Below, one piece after another: positions 56,036 through 64,000 of a stretch of DNA of 64,000 bases. Numbering within the stretch: the first letter of the stretch is position 1; every line of letters starts with the position of its first letter. This DNA comes from Romboutsia lituseburensis DSM 797 (GTDB lineage: Bacteria > Bacillota > Clostridia > Peptostreptococcales > Peptostreptococcaceae): assembly GCF_900103615.1 (NCBI RefSeq), contig NZ_FNGW01000009.1:51678-115677 (forward strand), in the 5' to 3' direction. The translations under genes and the position numbers were made by a program. The notes beneath the pieces are model-generated. The model made no database searches. It worked only from the letters and a program-made list of their open reading frames with translations, and was not told the DNA's origin.

Positions 56036-56827
56036 TTAAAGACCGAAAAAATTTTTCTGATTTTCATTTATTATATTATCGCAGTTACTACAGTGATATG
56101 TAGTTGATTGTGGAATGAATTTATTTATTTTATCATCAAATATCATTTTAACTTTATCTGTTATTCCTCCAATAGTTAAATTAGTAAAACACTTACTACA
56201 ATTTTGAATAGAACATAAACTTTCTAATATTTCTAAAGTAACATTTTCGAGTGGAGTATTACAATTGGAACAACTTATTTTATTCATACGAGCTCTAGAT
56301 GTTTCTTTAACTGAGTTTTCTTCAGGAGAATACGTATATATGATTTTTTCAGATTCACTAAAACCTGTATCGAATATATTAGTTTTACAGTTTTTGCAAA
56401 TAAATTTAGGATAATATGATATGCTAGTATCTTTATTAGCATTATCTATATTATCATTTTTAGTTTTATCATCAGTTTTTTTATAATTTAAACTATCTTC
56501 ATTATCTGTTAGGCTTTTTAAATAATTATATATTTCAGCGCTATTATTTTGTTGTGCTACAGATATAAGGTGCTGAGATATAGTAGGGTAGCTTTTATTC
56601 TTTGAAGGCAAGTTTACATCAATTAATTCATTAGTTATTGCATGTTTTATTATAGATAAGAAATTATATTTACTTGCAAAGAAAAGTATCATTTCGTCAA
56701 ATTTATTATCATTAATTTTATCTGTGAAATCAATCCATAAGTCTGGAGATTCAAGATAAAGATTTTTGCTAAGTTTATCAATATCATCTTCTAAAATTTT
56801 AGATTCATATTTGTTATCAGATTTCAT
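56036..56827 (-). CDS. Unknown protein with multiple CxxC zinc-ribbon pairs
   Basis: 263 aa. The N-terminal half is helical and ankyrin-like in pattern (FLSIIKHAITNELIDVNLPSKNKSYPT...). A charged linker follows, and the C-terminal half holds four CxxC pairs (FICKNCKT, ISCSNCNT, NCSKCFT, YHCSNCDN), enough for two zinc ribbons. AGGAGG lies 6-7 nt before the ATG at 56827. Not recognised as a named family. It could be a nucleic-acid- or protein-binding adaptor. Confidence 0.7.
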   Translation of the reverse strand: MKSDNKYESKILEDDIDKLSKNLYLESPDLWIDFTDKINDNKFDEMILFFASKYNFLSIIKHAITNELIDVNLPSKNKSYPTISQHLISVAQQNNSAEIYNYLKSLTDNEDSLNYKKTDDKTKNDNIDNANKDTSISYYPKFICKNCKTNIFDTGFSESEKIIYTYSPEENSVKETSRARMNKISCSNCNTPLENVTLEILESLCSIQNCSKCFTNLTIGGITDKVKMIFDDKINKFIPQSTTYHCSNCDNIINENQKNFFGL

Positions 56828-56850
56828 TCTAACCTCCTATTAAAAAACTT

Positions 56851-56882
56851 AAAAGTCCAAGAAATTAAAATCAAGGACTTTT
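56851..56882 (-). terminator. Terminator downstream of the HAD phosphatase gene
   Basis: AAAAGTCC (56851-56858) pairs with GGACTTTT (56875-56882); T6 follows on the minus strand after a 3-nt gap. Confidence 0.6.
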
Positions 56883-56900
56883 AATAAGCTTATATTTAAT

Positions 56901-57629
56901 TTATATATCTAGTATATCTACAGTTGGAGAAAGTGAATAAACTATATCTTTTCTTTCAACTATAATTTTAGCTATTTTAGAAACAGAGTCATCACTAGCT
57001 ATATGATTTACAAGTTCTTTTGTAGGATTTATAGCAATAGGATTTCCAACTCTTCTTAGCATATTTATGTCACCATTAGTATCACCATATGCATAAGATT
57101 TAGATAAATCTATATTATACTTTTCTACAAAATCATTTATAGCAGTATTTTTACTTGCAGAGTCCCACATAGGAACTACAGTCCCGTTAAATGTATCATT
57201 TTCAAATACATAATCACTACCTATAAAATCAGTTACGTTATATTTTTTAGCCATTTTTTCAACTAAGAAATTAGGACTACCAGATATGAAAATAACAATG
57301 TGATTGTTATCTAAATGCCACTTTATTCTAGAACGAGTATATTTGTAAACTCTATCAGACTTTAATTTTATTACTTGGTCACTTGTAAAATTAATGCAAG
57401 TTTTATCTAGACCAATTAAAGATTTAACATATAACTCACATACATCATCTAAATAGTCGTCATAGTTACCTTGTCTTTTATCCCAATCCATGAAAGTGTC
57501 TCTTGCGTGTTCATACCAACCTTTTTGATCGATTATGTCATACTTTATTAGTTTCTTGAAATGTTCAACCATAAGAGAATCTCTATAAAGTGTACCGTCT
57601 ATATCAAAGAAAGCTGCAATTTTTTTCAT
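56901..57629 (-). CDS. HAD-superfamily hydrolase, subfamily IB
   Basis: 242-aa phosphatase of the phosphoserine-phosphatase-like group. Motif I FDIDGTLYR, motif II IFISGSPNFLV, and motif III/IV YGDTNGDINMLRRVG are present, with a helical cap between motifs I and II. Start ATG 57629 follows GAGGTG; the GTG at 57638 overlaps that site. Substrate not readable (phosphoserine or small phosphorylated metabolites are usual). Monocistronic on the minus strand. Confidence 0.88.
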   Translation of the reverse strand: MKKIAAFFDIDGTLYRDSLMVEHFKKLIKYDIIDQKGWYEHARDTFMDWDKRQGNYDDYLDDVCELYVKSLIGLDKTCINFTSDQVIKLKSDRVYKYTRSRIKWHLDNNHIVIFISGSPNFLVEKMAKKYNVTDFIGSDYVFENDTFNGTVVPMWDSASKNTAINDFVEKYNIDLSKSYAYGDTNGDINMLRRVGNPIAINPTKELVNHIASDDSVSKIAKIIVERKDIVYSLSPTVDILDI

Positions 57630-57885
57630 AAATATCACCTCGATTAAGCATTTATTTTATTATATTATAAAAAGTATATAAGTTGTAACTTTATATTAAA
57701 TAAATTAATATTCTTTTGTACAGATAAAAGAAAATAAGATATATTTAGTAGAGAAAAAGTATATATAGTTAATTTATAGTATATTCTAAAAGATATTCAT
57801 TAATTACAAATTGTATTATTATAATAATATAAGATAAAATTTAGGACTAAGATAAATAATCATATAAAAAAGAGGATGTGATTTT

Positions 57886-58977
57886 ATGAAATTCAGTTTT
57901 GCGAAAGTAACAAATTCTAGATTAATGGGAAGTATGGGATTAATTGTAAAATGGGAAGATGATGTAAAAAATATAAATATATATCAATACTATTTATTAG
58001 ATTCAGAAGGATTAGGATTAGCTGACTATATAAGTCTTAAAAATCCTACTAAAGAAGAAGCCTATAGAGAAGAAGAAAGATTAATGGGCGGATTAGGGTC
58101 AGAAAGAATAGTTATATCCGAGGAAGAAGCTTTGTTATTAATTCATTTTTATGGGAATAAGAATGAATACTATGAAAAGCCACTACCTGGAGATACACAA
58201 GAATATATAGATATAATAAAAAATTATACTCCAACTATGACACCTGAAGAAATATATCCTAAGATATGTAAAAAGATAACTGAAGAAATAGAGTTCATAA
58301 ACTATATGACAATGAGATTTATTGCATGGGATAGAGAAAGTTTAAAATATTTTTCAGGAAGTGAAGATATATCAAATATGCATATAACAAATATAAATGG
58401 ATCACTTTTGAAAAATACTGTTACAAAAAAAGGAAAAGGAAAGTATATTAGTGAGGCTATTTATGAAGATAATGATGGATATTATATTTCTAAAATAGCA
58501 TTTAATATATCAAAAGAAAATGATAATTTTAAAATAAACTCTATACTAGCAACAGATAAAGAAGCTATGTTTGATTTTGAAGTTTTTGATGAGATTTCAA
58601 AACCTGAATATGTAGCTATATATGAAATTAAAGAGAATGATGAGTTTTTGGAAAAATTTTATATAGATAATCCATTTTTATTAAGAAGTGATATGGAAGA
58701 TGCTATGTTTTTCACTAGATTTAATTTCAATAACAATCATGTAAAAGAGGATGTATATGTAATTAATAATGATATAAGAGCTATATATTATCAAATAGGA
58801 GATAAATTCTTTGTTGGAACGTACAGTGATAATAACAGAAAATATATAAATAAAATGCTACAGTGCAATTACAGTGAATATTTAAAATTAGAGGAAGAGT
58901 TATACTTTGAAGAAAATGTATTATATGATTTCGTAGAATCTGGTTCTGATGATTTTGAAGATTTCTTAGATTGCTAA
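57886..58977 (+). CDS. Unknown 363-aa acidic protein
   Basis: Not recognised. Acidic, Tyr-rich, soluble, no signal peptide or helices spanning a membrane. Repeated SEEEALLLIHFYGNKNEYYEK-like acidic stretches early, then a strand-rich middle (ISKIAFNISKENDNFKINSIL) and an acidic C terminus ending FVESGSDDFEDFLDC. GAGGATG lies before ATG 57886. Flanked by its own terminator; 256 nt of AT-rich sequence upstream hold no gene that I can see. Confidence 0.75.
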   Translation: MKFSFAKVTNSRLMGSMGLIVKWEDDVKNINIYQYYLLDSEGLGLADYISLKNPTKEEAYREEERLMGGLGSERIVISEEEALLLIHFYGNKNEYYEKPLPGDTQEYIDIIKNYTPTMTPEEIYPKICKKITEEIEFINYMTMRFIAWDRESLKYFSGSEDISNMHITNINGSLLKNTVTKKGKGKYISEAIYEDNDGYYISKIAFNISKENDNFKINSILATDKEAMFDFEVFDEISKPEYVAIYEIKENDEFLEKFYIDNPFLLRSDMEDAMFFTRFNFNNNHVKEDVYVINNDIRAIYYQIGDKFFVGTYSDNNRKYINKMLQCNYSEYLKLEEELYFEENVLYDFVESGSDDFEDFLDC

Positions 58978-58980
58978 AAA

Positions 58981-59018
58981 AAATAAAGCCACGACATCCT
59001 AGTCAGTGGCTTTATTTT
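58981..59018 (+). terminator. Terminator after the 363-aa gene
   Basis: Twelve-bp arms (58981-58992 and 59006-59017) with an inner GAC/GTC stem; T-rich 3' arm. Confidence 0.82.
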
Positions 59019-59106
59019 GTATTTATAATATTGGGGGAATATTATGAGGAATACATTATTATTTTAGACAGATATTAAATTTTTATAACATCTATTTTAA
59101 AAAAAT

Positions 59107-59610
59107 TTACATTTCTTCCTCATCAAATTCCTCTAGATGTATTTGAGGCATACCTGGCATCATCATATAAGGCATCATCATACCCGGCATCATACCTGGC
59201 ATCATCATGCCTGGAGGCATACCCGGCATCATACCTGGCGTCATCATACCTGGAGGCATCATAGGCATCATACCTGGCATCATCATACCTGGAGGCATCA
59301 TAGGCATCATACCTGGCATTTGATTTTGCATAAACATATTGTCATCCATATCTTCGAAATTACAATCATCATTATCCATTTGACTTTGTTGCTGTTGTTG
59401 ACCACTCATTACTGGATTATTCATATAAGGATTCATGTAAGTCATATATCCGCCCATTCCCATGTTAGGGTCCATTTGATATCCAGGATAAGCAGATCCA
59501 TTCATACCATATGGATTTGCATACATTGTAGGGTCTATATAGGGCATAGGGTATATATAATTCGGATCCATATCGTCATTTTGTTTACCTGAGAACATAT
59601 CAAAACTCAT
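59107..59610 (-). CDS. Met/Pro/Gly-rich repeat protein, possible spore-coat type
   Basis: 167 aa of low complexity. The N-terminal part is Tyr/Pro/Asn/Met-rich (YIYPMPYIDPTMYANPYG), followed by a QQQQQSQ run and an acidic spacer. About 60 residues of imperfect PGMM-type repeats (MPGMMPMMPPGMM units) follow, then an acidic end (LEEFDEEEM). Start chosen at 59610, 9 nt after AGGAGGG. Composition recalls spore-coat or exosporium proteins, or a metal-binding Met-rich protein. Neither is proved. Confidence 0.65.
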   Translation of the reverse strand: MSFDMFSGKQNDDMDPNYIYPMPYIDPTMYANPYGMNGSAYPGYQMDPNMGMGGYMTYMNPYMNNPVMSGQQQQQSQMDNDDCNFEDMDDNMFMQNQMPGMMPMMPPGMMMPGMMPMMPPGMMTPGMMPGMPPGMMMPGMMPGMMMPYMMMPGMPQIHLEEFDEEEM

Positions 59611-59723
59611 ATTAATCATCCCTCCTAAAAATTCTATAACTAGCTATTAAAATTCACTCTAATAATATATATATTATAAAAATTAGTATTATGTGCATTT
59701 TATAAAAATTTACATAAAATAGG

Positions 59724-59778
59724 TTGCATAAATTAATAGACGAGCATATAATAATATATATGAACAATTATTCATATA
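59724..59778 (+). promoter_or_regulatory. cadC promoter with SmtB/ArsR-type operator
   Basis: -35 TTGCAT (59724-59729), 17-nt spacer, -10 TATAAT (59747-59752). The inverted repeat TATATGAA-CAATTA-TTCATATA (59757-59778) begins 5 nt after the -10 and resembles the SmtB/CadC 12-2-12 operator core TGAACA...TTCA. Metal-released repression of cadC-cadA is the expected role. Confidence 0.78.
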
Positions 59779-59842
59779 TTTGTATGATTATGAAAATATA
59801 AATTATTTTAATTATAAAAATTAAAAAATAGGAGGATTTGTA

Positions 59843-60211
59843 ATGAGAGAAGATATAAATGCATGCAATTGTAGTGAAATACATGAAGATATAGTTAATG
59901 AAGTAAAAGGGGTGATGCCAGAAGATGAGATGTTGTATGATCTTGCTGAGCTATTTAAGGTATTTGGGGATACGACAAGAATAAAAATTTTATATGCTTT
60001 ATTTTCTAAAGAGATGTGTGTATGTGATATAGCGAGTTTATTAGGCATGACTCACTCAGCCATATCTCATCAACTTAGAGTTTTAAAACAAGCAAGGTTA
60101 GTTAAATTTAGAAAAGAAGGAAAGGTTGTTTATTATTCATTGGATGACAGTCATATAAGCCAAATATTTGATTGCGGGTTAAACCATATCCAAGAAACAT
60201 ATAAACGTTAA
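59843..60211 (+). CDS. cadC: Metal-sensing ArsR/SmtB repressor (CadC-like)
   Basis: 122-aa winged-helix repressor. DNA-binding helix ASLLGMTHSAISHQLRVL. Two metal sites are visible: the thiolate site from N-terminal Cys8/Cys10 (ACNCSE) and Cys59/Cys61 (MCVCDIA), as in CadC; and the alpha-5 site DSH...HIQE (Asp102, His104, His115, Glu118), as in SmtB. Cd, Pb and Zn are likely inducers. AGGAGG precedes ATG 59843. cadA follows after 13 nt. Confidence 0.93.
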   Translation: MREDINACNCSEIHEDIVNEVKGVMPEDEMLYDLAELFKVFGDTTRIKILYALFSKEMCVCDIASLLGMTHSAISHQLRVLKQARLVKFRKEGKVVYYSLDDSHISQIFDCGLNHIQETYKR

Positions 60212-60224
60212 AGGGGGTAGGGTT

Positions 60225-62594
60225 ATGGATGCTTGTAGTTTAATAAAAAAAGAAATAATCTTAGGTGGATTAAATTGTGCACATTGCGCAGAAGTGATAA
60301 ATGAAAAGGTTGGGAAGTTAGAAGAAATAGAATCATCAAATTTAAATTTTATAAATAAAAAACTTACTATAAATATAATTGAAGGATCTGATGAAAAAGA
60401 TGTTTTAAGTAAAGTTATAGATATAATAAATTCCACAGAGCCAGGATTAGATATTCAAGTATTAACAAAACAAAAAAATATAAAAAGAGAAATAATCTTA
60501 GGTGGATTAAATTGTGCACATTGTGCAGAAGTAATAAATGAAAAAGTTGGAAAGTTAGAAGACATAGAATCATCAAATTTAAACTTTATAAATAAAAAAT
60601 TAAGTTTAGAAATAAAAAAATCAGTTAATGAAAAAGAATTATTAGATAAAGTAGTAGGTATAATTAATGATACTGAACCAGGATTAGATATACAGATAAA
60701 TTATGAGAAAGAAAAAAATACAAATTCAGTTAAGGAAGAATCAAAATCAGATGTAAATAAAGCAGATTTGATAAAGCTAATTATAGGTGCTGTTGTTTAT
60801 ATATTTGGAATATATCAGACCGCTACTGGGTTTGAAAGTCAATTTAGCAATTTAATATTTTTAATAGCATACATCATAGTAGGTGGAGAAGTTTTATTAA
60901 AAGCAATAAAGAATGCATTTAAGGGACACATGTTTGATGAAAACTTCTTAATGGCTATAGCCACAGTAGGAGCATTAGCGATAGGAGAGTTACCAGAAGC
61001 AGTAGGTGTTATGCTATTCTACCAAGTAGGTGAATTCTTACAAGGAATGGCTGTTGGGAAATCGAGAAAATCAATAACAGCTCTTATGCAAATTAGACCA
61101 GATTCAGCAAATCTAAAGGTAGGGTCTGATATAAAAGTAGTATCACCTGAAGATGTTAGTATCGGGGATATTATAATTGTAAAGCCAGGAGAAAAAGTTC
61201 CTCTAGATGGGATAGTTATAGAAGGAATATCTATGGTAGATACGTCTGCTCTTACAGGGGAATCAGTTTTAAGAGAGATTACAGCAGGAGAGGACATACT
61301 ATCAGGATTTATAAATAAAAATGCTTTATTAACTATTAAAGTAACTAAAGAATTTGGAGAATCAACAGTTGCTAAAATATTAGATTTAGTAGAAAATGCA
61401 AGTAGTAAAAAATCCAAAACAGAGAATTTTATAACTAAGTTTTCTAAATATTATACTCCAGCAGTAGTAATATCAGCTTTATTAATAGCAGTAGTTCCAC
61501 CTATTGTTATAAAGGATGCAGTTTTTAGTGATTGGTTATACAGAGGTTTAATATTCTTAGTAGTCTCTTGCCCTTGTGCACTTGTATTATCTATACCACT
61601 TAGTTTCTTTAGTGGAATAGGATTTGCATCTAAAAATGGAATACTTATAAAAGGTAGTAACTATTTAGAAGCACTAAGAAGTGTAGATACAGTAGTATTT
61701 GATAAAACGGGAACTCTTACTAAAGGAGTATTTAATGTAACTAAAATAAATTCGGTAGGAATATCAGAAGAAAACTTATTAGAGTATGCAGCAGTTGCAG
61801 AAGCAAACTCTAATCATCCAATAGCAAAATCTATATTAAGTTATTACAATAAGAGTGTTGATTTAGAAAAGATAGAAAGTTATGAAGAGATAGCAGCATA
61901 TGGAATAAAAGTTGGATACAATGGAGAACACATTTTAGCTGGAAATGAAAAGTTAATGAGAAAAGAAAATATCTTCTATTCTCCAGCTAAAGAAGTTGGA
62001 ACAGTTGTATATATAGCGGTAAATAAGGTGTATAGAGGTTATATAGTAATATCAGATGAAATAAAAGAAGACAGTATAGATGCTATAAAACACCTAAAGT
62101 CTATGGGAATAAAAGAAGTAGTAATGTTAACTGGGGATAATGAAAAGGTAGCAAATAACATTGCTAGTCAGCTGGGATTAGATAAAGTTTACTCAAATCT
62201 ATTACCTAATGAAAAAGTTGATAAATTAGAAGAAATATATGAAGGTAGAACTGAAAAAGAAAAAGTGATTTTTGTTGGAGATGGTATAAATGATGCGCCT
62301 GTTTTAGCAAGAGCCGATGTAGGAATTGCTATGGGAGGTCTAGGATCAGACGCTGCAATAGAAGCTGCAGATGTTGTTTTAATGACAGATGAGCCAAGTA
62401 AGATTTCAAAAGCAATAGAGATTGCTACTAAAACTAATAAAATAGTTTGGCAAAATATAATATTTGCCTTAGGCATAAAAATAATAGTTCTTATATTAGG
62501 TGCAGGAGGAATAGCAACTATGTGGGAAGCTATATTTGCTGATGTTGGTGTAGCATTAATAGCAGTATTAAATGCAATGAGAGCAATGAGATAA
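60225..62594 (+). CDS. cadA: Cadmium/zinc/lead-exporting P1B-type ATPase with duplicated metal-binding domain
   Basis: 789-aa efflux pump. Two N-terminal HMA domains each carry LNCAHCAE (Cys18/Cys21 and Cys97/Cys100), spaced exactly 79 codons and nearly identical at DNA level. The transport motif is SCPCALVLS (Cys449-Pro-Cys451) in helix 6; phosphorylation site DKTGTLTKG (Asp493); hinge VGDGINDAPVLA. Ends MWEAIFADVGVALIAVLNAMRAM, typical of Zn/Cd ATPases. AGGGGGTAGGG lies before the ATG; co-transcribed with cadC. Confidence 0.94.
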   Translation: MDACSLIKKEIILGGLNCAHCAEVINEKVGKLEEIESSNLNFINKKLTINIIEGSDEKDVLSKVIDIINSTEPGLDIQVLTKQKNIKREIILGGLNCAHCAEVINEKVGKLEDIESSNLNFINKKLSLEIKKSVNEKELLDKVVGIINDTEPGLDIQINYEKEKNTNSVKEESKSDVNKADLIKLIIGAVVYIFGIYQTATGFESQFSNLIFLIAYIIVGGEVLLKAIKNAFKGHMFDENFLMAIATVGALAIGELPEAVGVMLFYQVGEFLQGMAVGKSRKSITALMQIRPDSANLKVGSDIKVVSPEDVSIGDIIIVKPGEKVPLDGIVIEGISMVDTSALTGESVLREITAGEDILSGFINKNALLTIKVTKEFGESTVAKILDLVENASSKKSKTENFITKFSKYYTPAVVISALLIAVVPPIVIKDAVFSDWLYRGLIFLVVSCPCALVLSIPLSFFSGIGFASKNGILIKGSNYLEALRSVDTVVFDKTGTLTKGVFNVTKINSVGISEENLLEYAAVAEANSNHPIAKSILSYYNKSVDLEKIESYEEIAAYGIKVGYNGEHILAGNEKLMRKENIFYSPAKEVGTVVYIAVNKVYRGYIVISDEIKEDSIDAIKHLKSMGIKEVVMLTGDNEKVANNIASQLGLDKVYSNLLPNEKVDKLEEIYEGRTEKEKVIFVGDGINDAPVLARADVGIAMGGLGSDAAIEAADVVLMTDEPSKISKAIEIATKTNKIVWQNIIFALGIKIIVLILGAGGIATMWEAIFADVGVALIAVLNAMRAMR

Positions 62595-62618
62595 AAATAA
62601 ATAAGTACAGATAAAAAG

Positions 62619-62660
62619 AAAAGAGTAGTATAGGTTTTGATTCTATACTACTCTTTTTTT
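62619..62660. terminator. Bidirectional terminator between cadA and the hemolysin III gene
   Basis: Fifteen-bp arms (62619-62633 and 62643-62657) with T7 on the plus strand and a T-rich flank on the minus strand. Confidence 0.88.
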
Positions 62661-62664
62661 CTAA

Positions 62665-63315
62665 TTATATAACAAATTTAAATACACAGAAAAAGTGTGT
62701 AAGAGTCCCAAACATAATAAATATATGGAAAATTTCATGGAAACCAAGATATTTTGATTTTAGAAATTTAGGCTTAGTAGCATATATTAAAGCTCCTATT
62801 GTGTAGAAAACACCACCTAGTATTAACAGTGTTATACCTTGTAAAGAAAGAGCTTTATATAGAGGCACTATTAAAAATATAGAAATCCATCCCATAGCCA
62901 CATATATAAGTGTTGAAATCCATCGAGGACACTTAAACCAAATTAGTTTAAAGCAAATACCTGCTATAGCAGCTGCTATTATTATTCCGAATAGCACCCA
63001 TCCAGTAACCCCTTGTAATGCAATTAAACAAAATGGAGTATAAGAACCTGCAATCAGTACAAAGATCATAGCATGATCTAATCTTCTTAAAAAGCTAATA
63101 ACATTATCAGAAGAAACAACTAAATGATATGTTGCAGAAGCTGCATAAAGAAGTATCATACTAAGTCCAAATATTATAACTGCAGTAAGAGCTATAGCAG
63201 TAGGACTAGTCAATGATGTCTTTATTACTAATGCAAGTAATCCGATAAATGATAATATAGCACCTGCTAAGTGAGTAAAACCATTAATTGGTTCTCTAAG
63301 ATAATTATTACCCAT
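62665..63315 (-). CDS. Hemolysin III family (YqfA/PAQR-like) membrane protein
   Basis: 216-aa protein with seven hydrophobic helices. Conserved His/Asp/Ser positions of the HlyIII/PAQR fold are visible: EPINGFTHLAGA, YAASATYHL, RRLDHAMIFVLIAGSYTPF, and HEIFHIFIMFGTLTHFF. Family proteins affect membrane homeostasis; haemolysis is historical naming. GGGAGGTG lies before the ATG. Single gene, converging on cadA. Confidence 0.9.
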   Translation of the reverse strand: MGNNYLREPINGFTHLAGAILSFIGLLALVIKTSLTSPTAIALTAVIIFGLSMILLYAASATYHLVVSSDNVISFLRRLDHAMIFVLIAGSYTPFCLIALQGVTGWVLFGIIIAAAIAGICFKLIWFKCPRWISTLIYVAMGWISIFLIVPLYKALSLQGITLLILGGVFYTIGALIYATKPKFLKSKYLGFHEIFHIFIMFGTLTHFFCVFKFVI

Positions 63316-63569
63316 AAAACACCTCCCGAAATATGAAACTTATTTTAAATTACGTATAAAAATATACAGTAATATATTTACCATAAATGTGAAACTTTAA
63401 AAAAATATTTATAGTATATTAATATTATACTCTAAATATCTAAACTATATATTAAATTTTAAATAAAAATAATTAAAAAACGATATGGAAAAATGTAGCT
63501 ATATACACATATACAGCTAGTACAAAACTAATAAAATAATAAAATTATAAAAAAAAACGAAAAAAAGTA
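63316..63569. other. AT-rich upstream region of the rRNA operon, no gene seen
   Basis: Very A/T-rich stretch between the hemolysin III gene and rrn promoter P1. A-tracts near 63550-63567 could act as an UP element. No ORF with a ribosome site or RNA gene was recognised. Confidence 0.5.
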
Positions 63570-63598
63570 TTGACTGTAATAAATTAAGGTGATAAAGT
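63570..63598 (+). promoter_or_regulatory. rrn promoter P1
   Basis: TTGACT (63570-63575), 17-nt spacer, TAAAGT (63593-63598), preceded by A-rich sequence. Confidence 0.65.
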
Positions 63599-63655
63599 AT
63601 TACTTGTCCTTAAGAAACGGACAAACACAAACGAAAATAACTTCTTAAAAAAGTG

Positions 63656-63684
63656 TTGACAAATTTAAAATACTTTGTTAGACT
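63656..63684 (+). promoter_or_regulatory. rrn promoter P2
   Basis: TTGACA (63656-63661), 17-nt spacer, TAGACT (63679-63684). About 135 nt before the mature 16S start; the leader between contains the run TTTGAAAATTAAACAG that I associate with rRNA operon leaders of this group. Confidence 0.75.
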
Positions 63685-63820
63685 TAAGAGGTTGAAAAAA
63701 TGAACTTTGAAAATTAAACAGTAGGTTAATTTATAGAAACAAACATAATTCTTTATAGAATTAAACACAAACAACCAAGCCAGATATTCAGATAATGATT
63801 AGCTGAGCAATGGACAACTT

Positions 63821-64000
<180 letters not shown>

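Noticed and set aside
59137..59592. Long plus-strand His-rich reading frame (151 aa)
   Set aside because: It is the antisense of the Met/Pro/Gly repeat gene; CAT anticodes ATG. There is no ribosome site, and the minus strand has a good one.

Overview
The window is an AT-rich chromosomal segment of a low-GC, spore-forming anaerobic Firmicute. The first 180 nt of a 16S rRNA gene at the right edge, the order of the pyr, groESL, gua and pur blocks, and the presence of spore photoproduct lyase all point to the Peptostreptococcaceae (relatives of Clostridioides, Paraclostridium and Romboutsia). This placement comes from recall of family features; no search was run. No insertion sequence, prophage, CRISPR array or tRNA gene was seen.

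Layout. 1-2.75 kb: end of a pyrimidine operon (pyrB', pyrK, pyrD, pyrE). 2.7-8.5 kb: a divergent LysR regulator and YeiH-type exporter, an AgrC/AgrA-like two-component pair without signal-peptide genes, and the dgk-dck deoxynucleoside kinases. 8.7-13.2 kb: ogg, cardiolipin synthase and CIRCE-controlled groES-groEL. 13.3-15.4 kb: larB and a larC split by a -1 frameshift site. 15.4-23.1 kb: a guanine riboswitch ahead of guaB-guaA, two AzgA-type purine permeases and a BMP-type nucleoside-binding lipoprotein. 23.1-24.4 kb: an orphan LytTR regulator and thioredoxin. 24.5-35.8 kb: the purine operon purE-C-F-M-N-H-D-L. 35.8-38 kb: a small Xre/membrane-protein pair, a small membrane protein and two tandem paralogs of unknown function. 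38-47.3 kb: htpG with CIRCE, a TipAS-type MerR regulator, a TraX-family protein and a two-component/ABC exporter set. 47.3-53.6 kb: L25, splB, a DUF362 ferredoxin-like protein, a small unknown, and bioB-bioD-bioA. 53.6-59.6 kb: a phosphodiesterase, a DUF5685/Cys-rich/membrane cluster, a zinc-ribbon protein, a HAD phosphatase, an unknown 363-residue protein and a Met-rich repeat protein. 59.7-63.3 kb: cadC-cadA metal resistance and a hemolysin III-family protein. 63.3-64 kb: tandem rrn promoters and the 16S start.

How it works together. Much of the window is nucleotide metabolism: UMP synthesis, IMP synthesis, IMP to GMP, purine uptake and deoxynucleoside salvage. Several regulatory layers are readable: a guanine riboswitch with a traceable antiterminator, PurBox-like inverted repeats with an identical 24-nt spacing at three purine loci, two CIRCE elements, a BirA-type operator at bioB, a MerR 19-bp-spacer promoter, an SmtB-like operator at cadC, and a striking 23-bp-period triple repeat on the xre promoter.

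Least explained parts: the DUF5685 cluster (Asp-rich motifs like those of isoprenoid synthases, next to a protein with 19 Cys in its last 44 residues), the tandem unknown paralogs near 37 kb with decayed coding sequence beside them, and a perfect 24-bp hairpin directly before a Shine-Dalgarno sequence at 53.6 kb.
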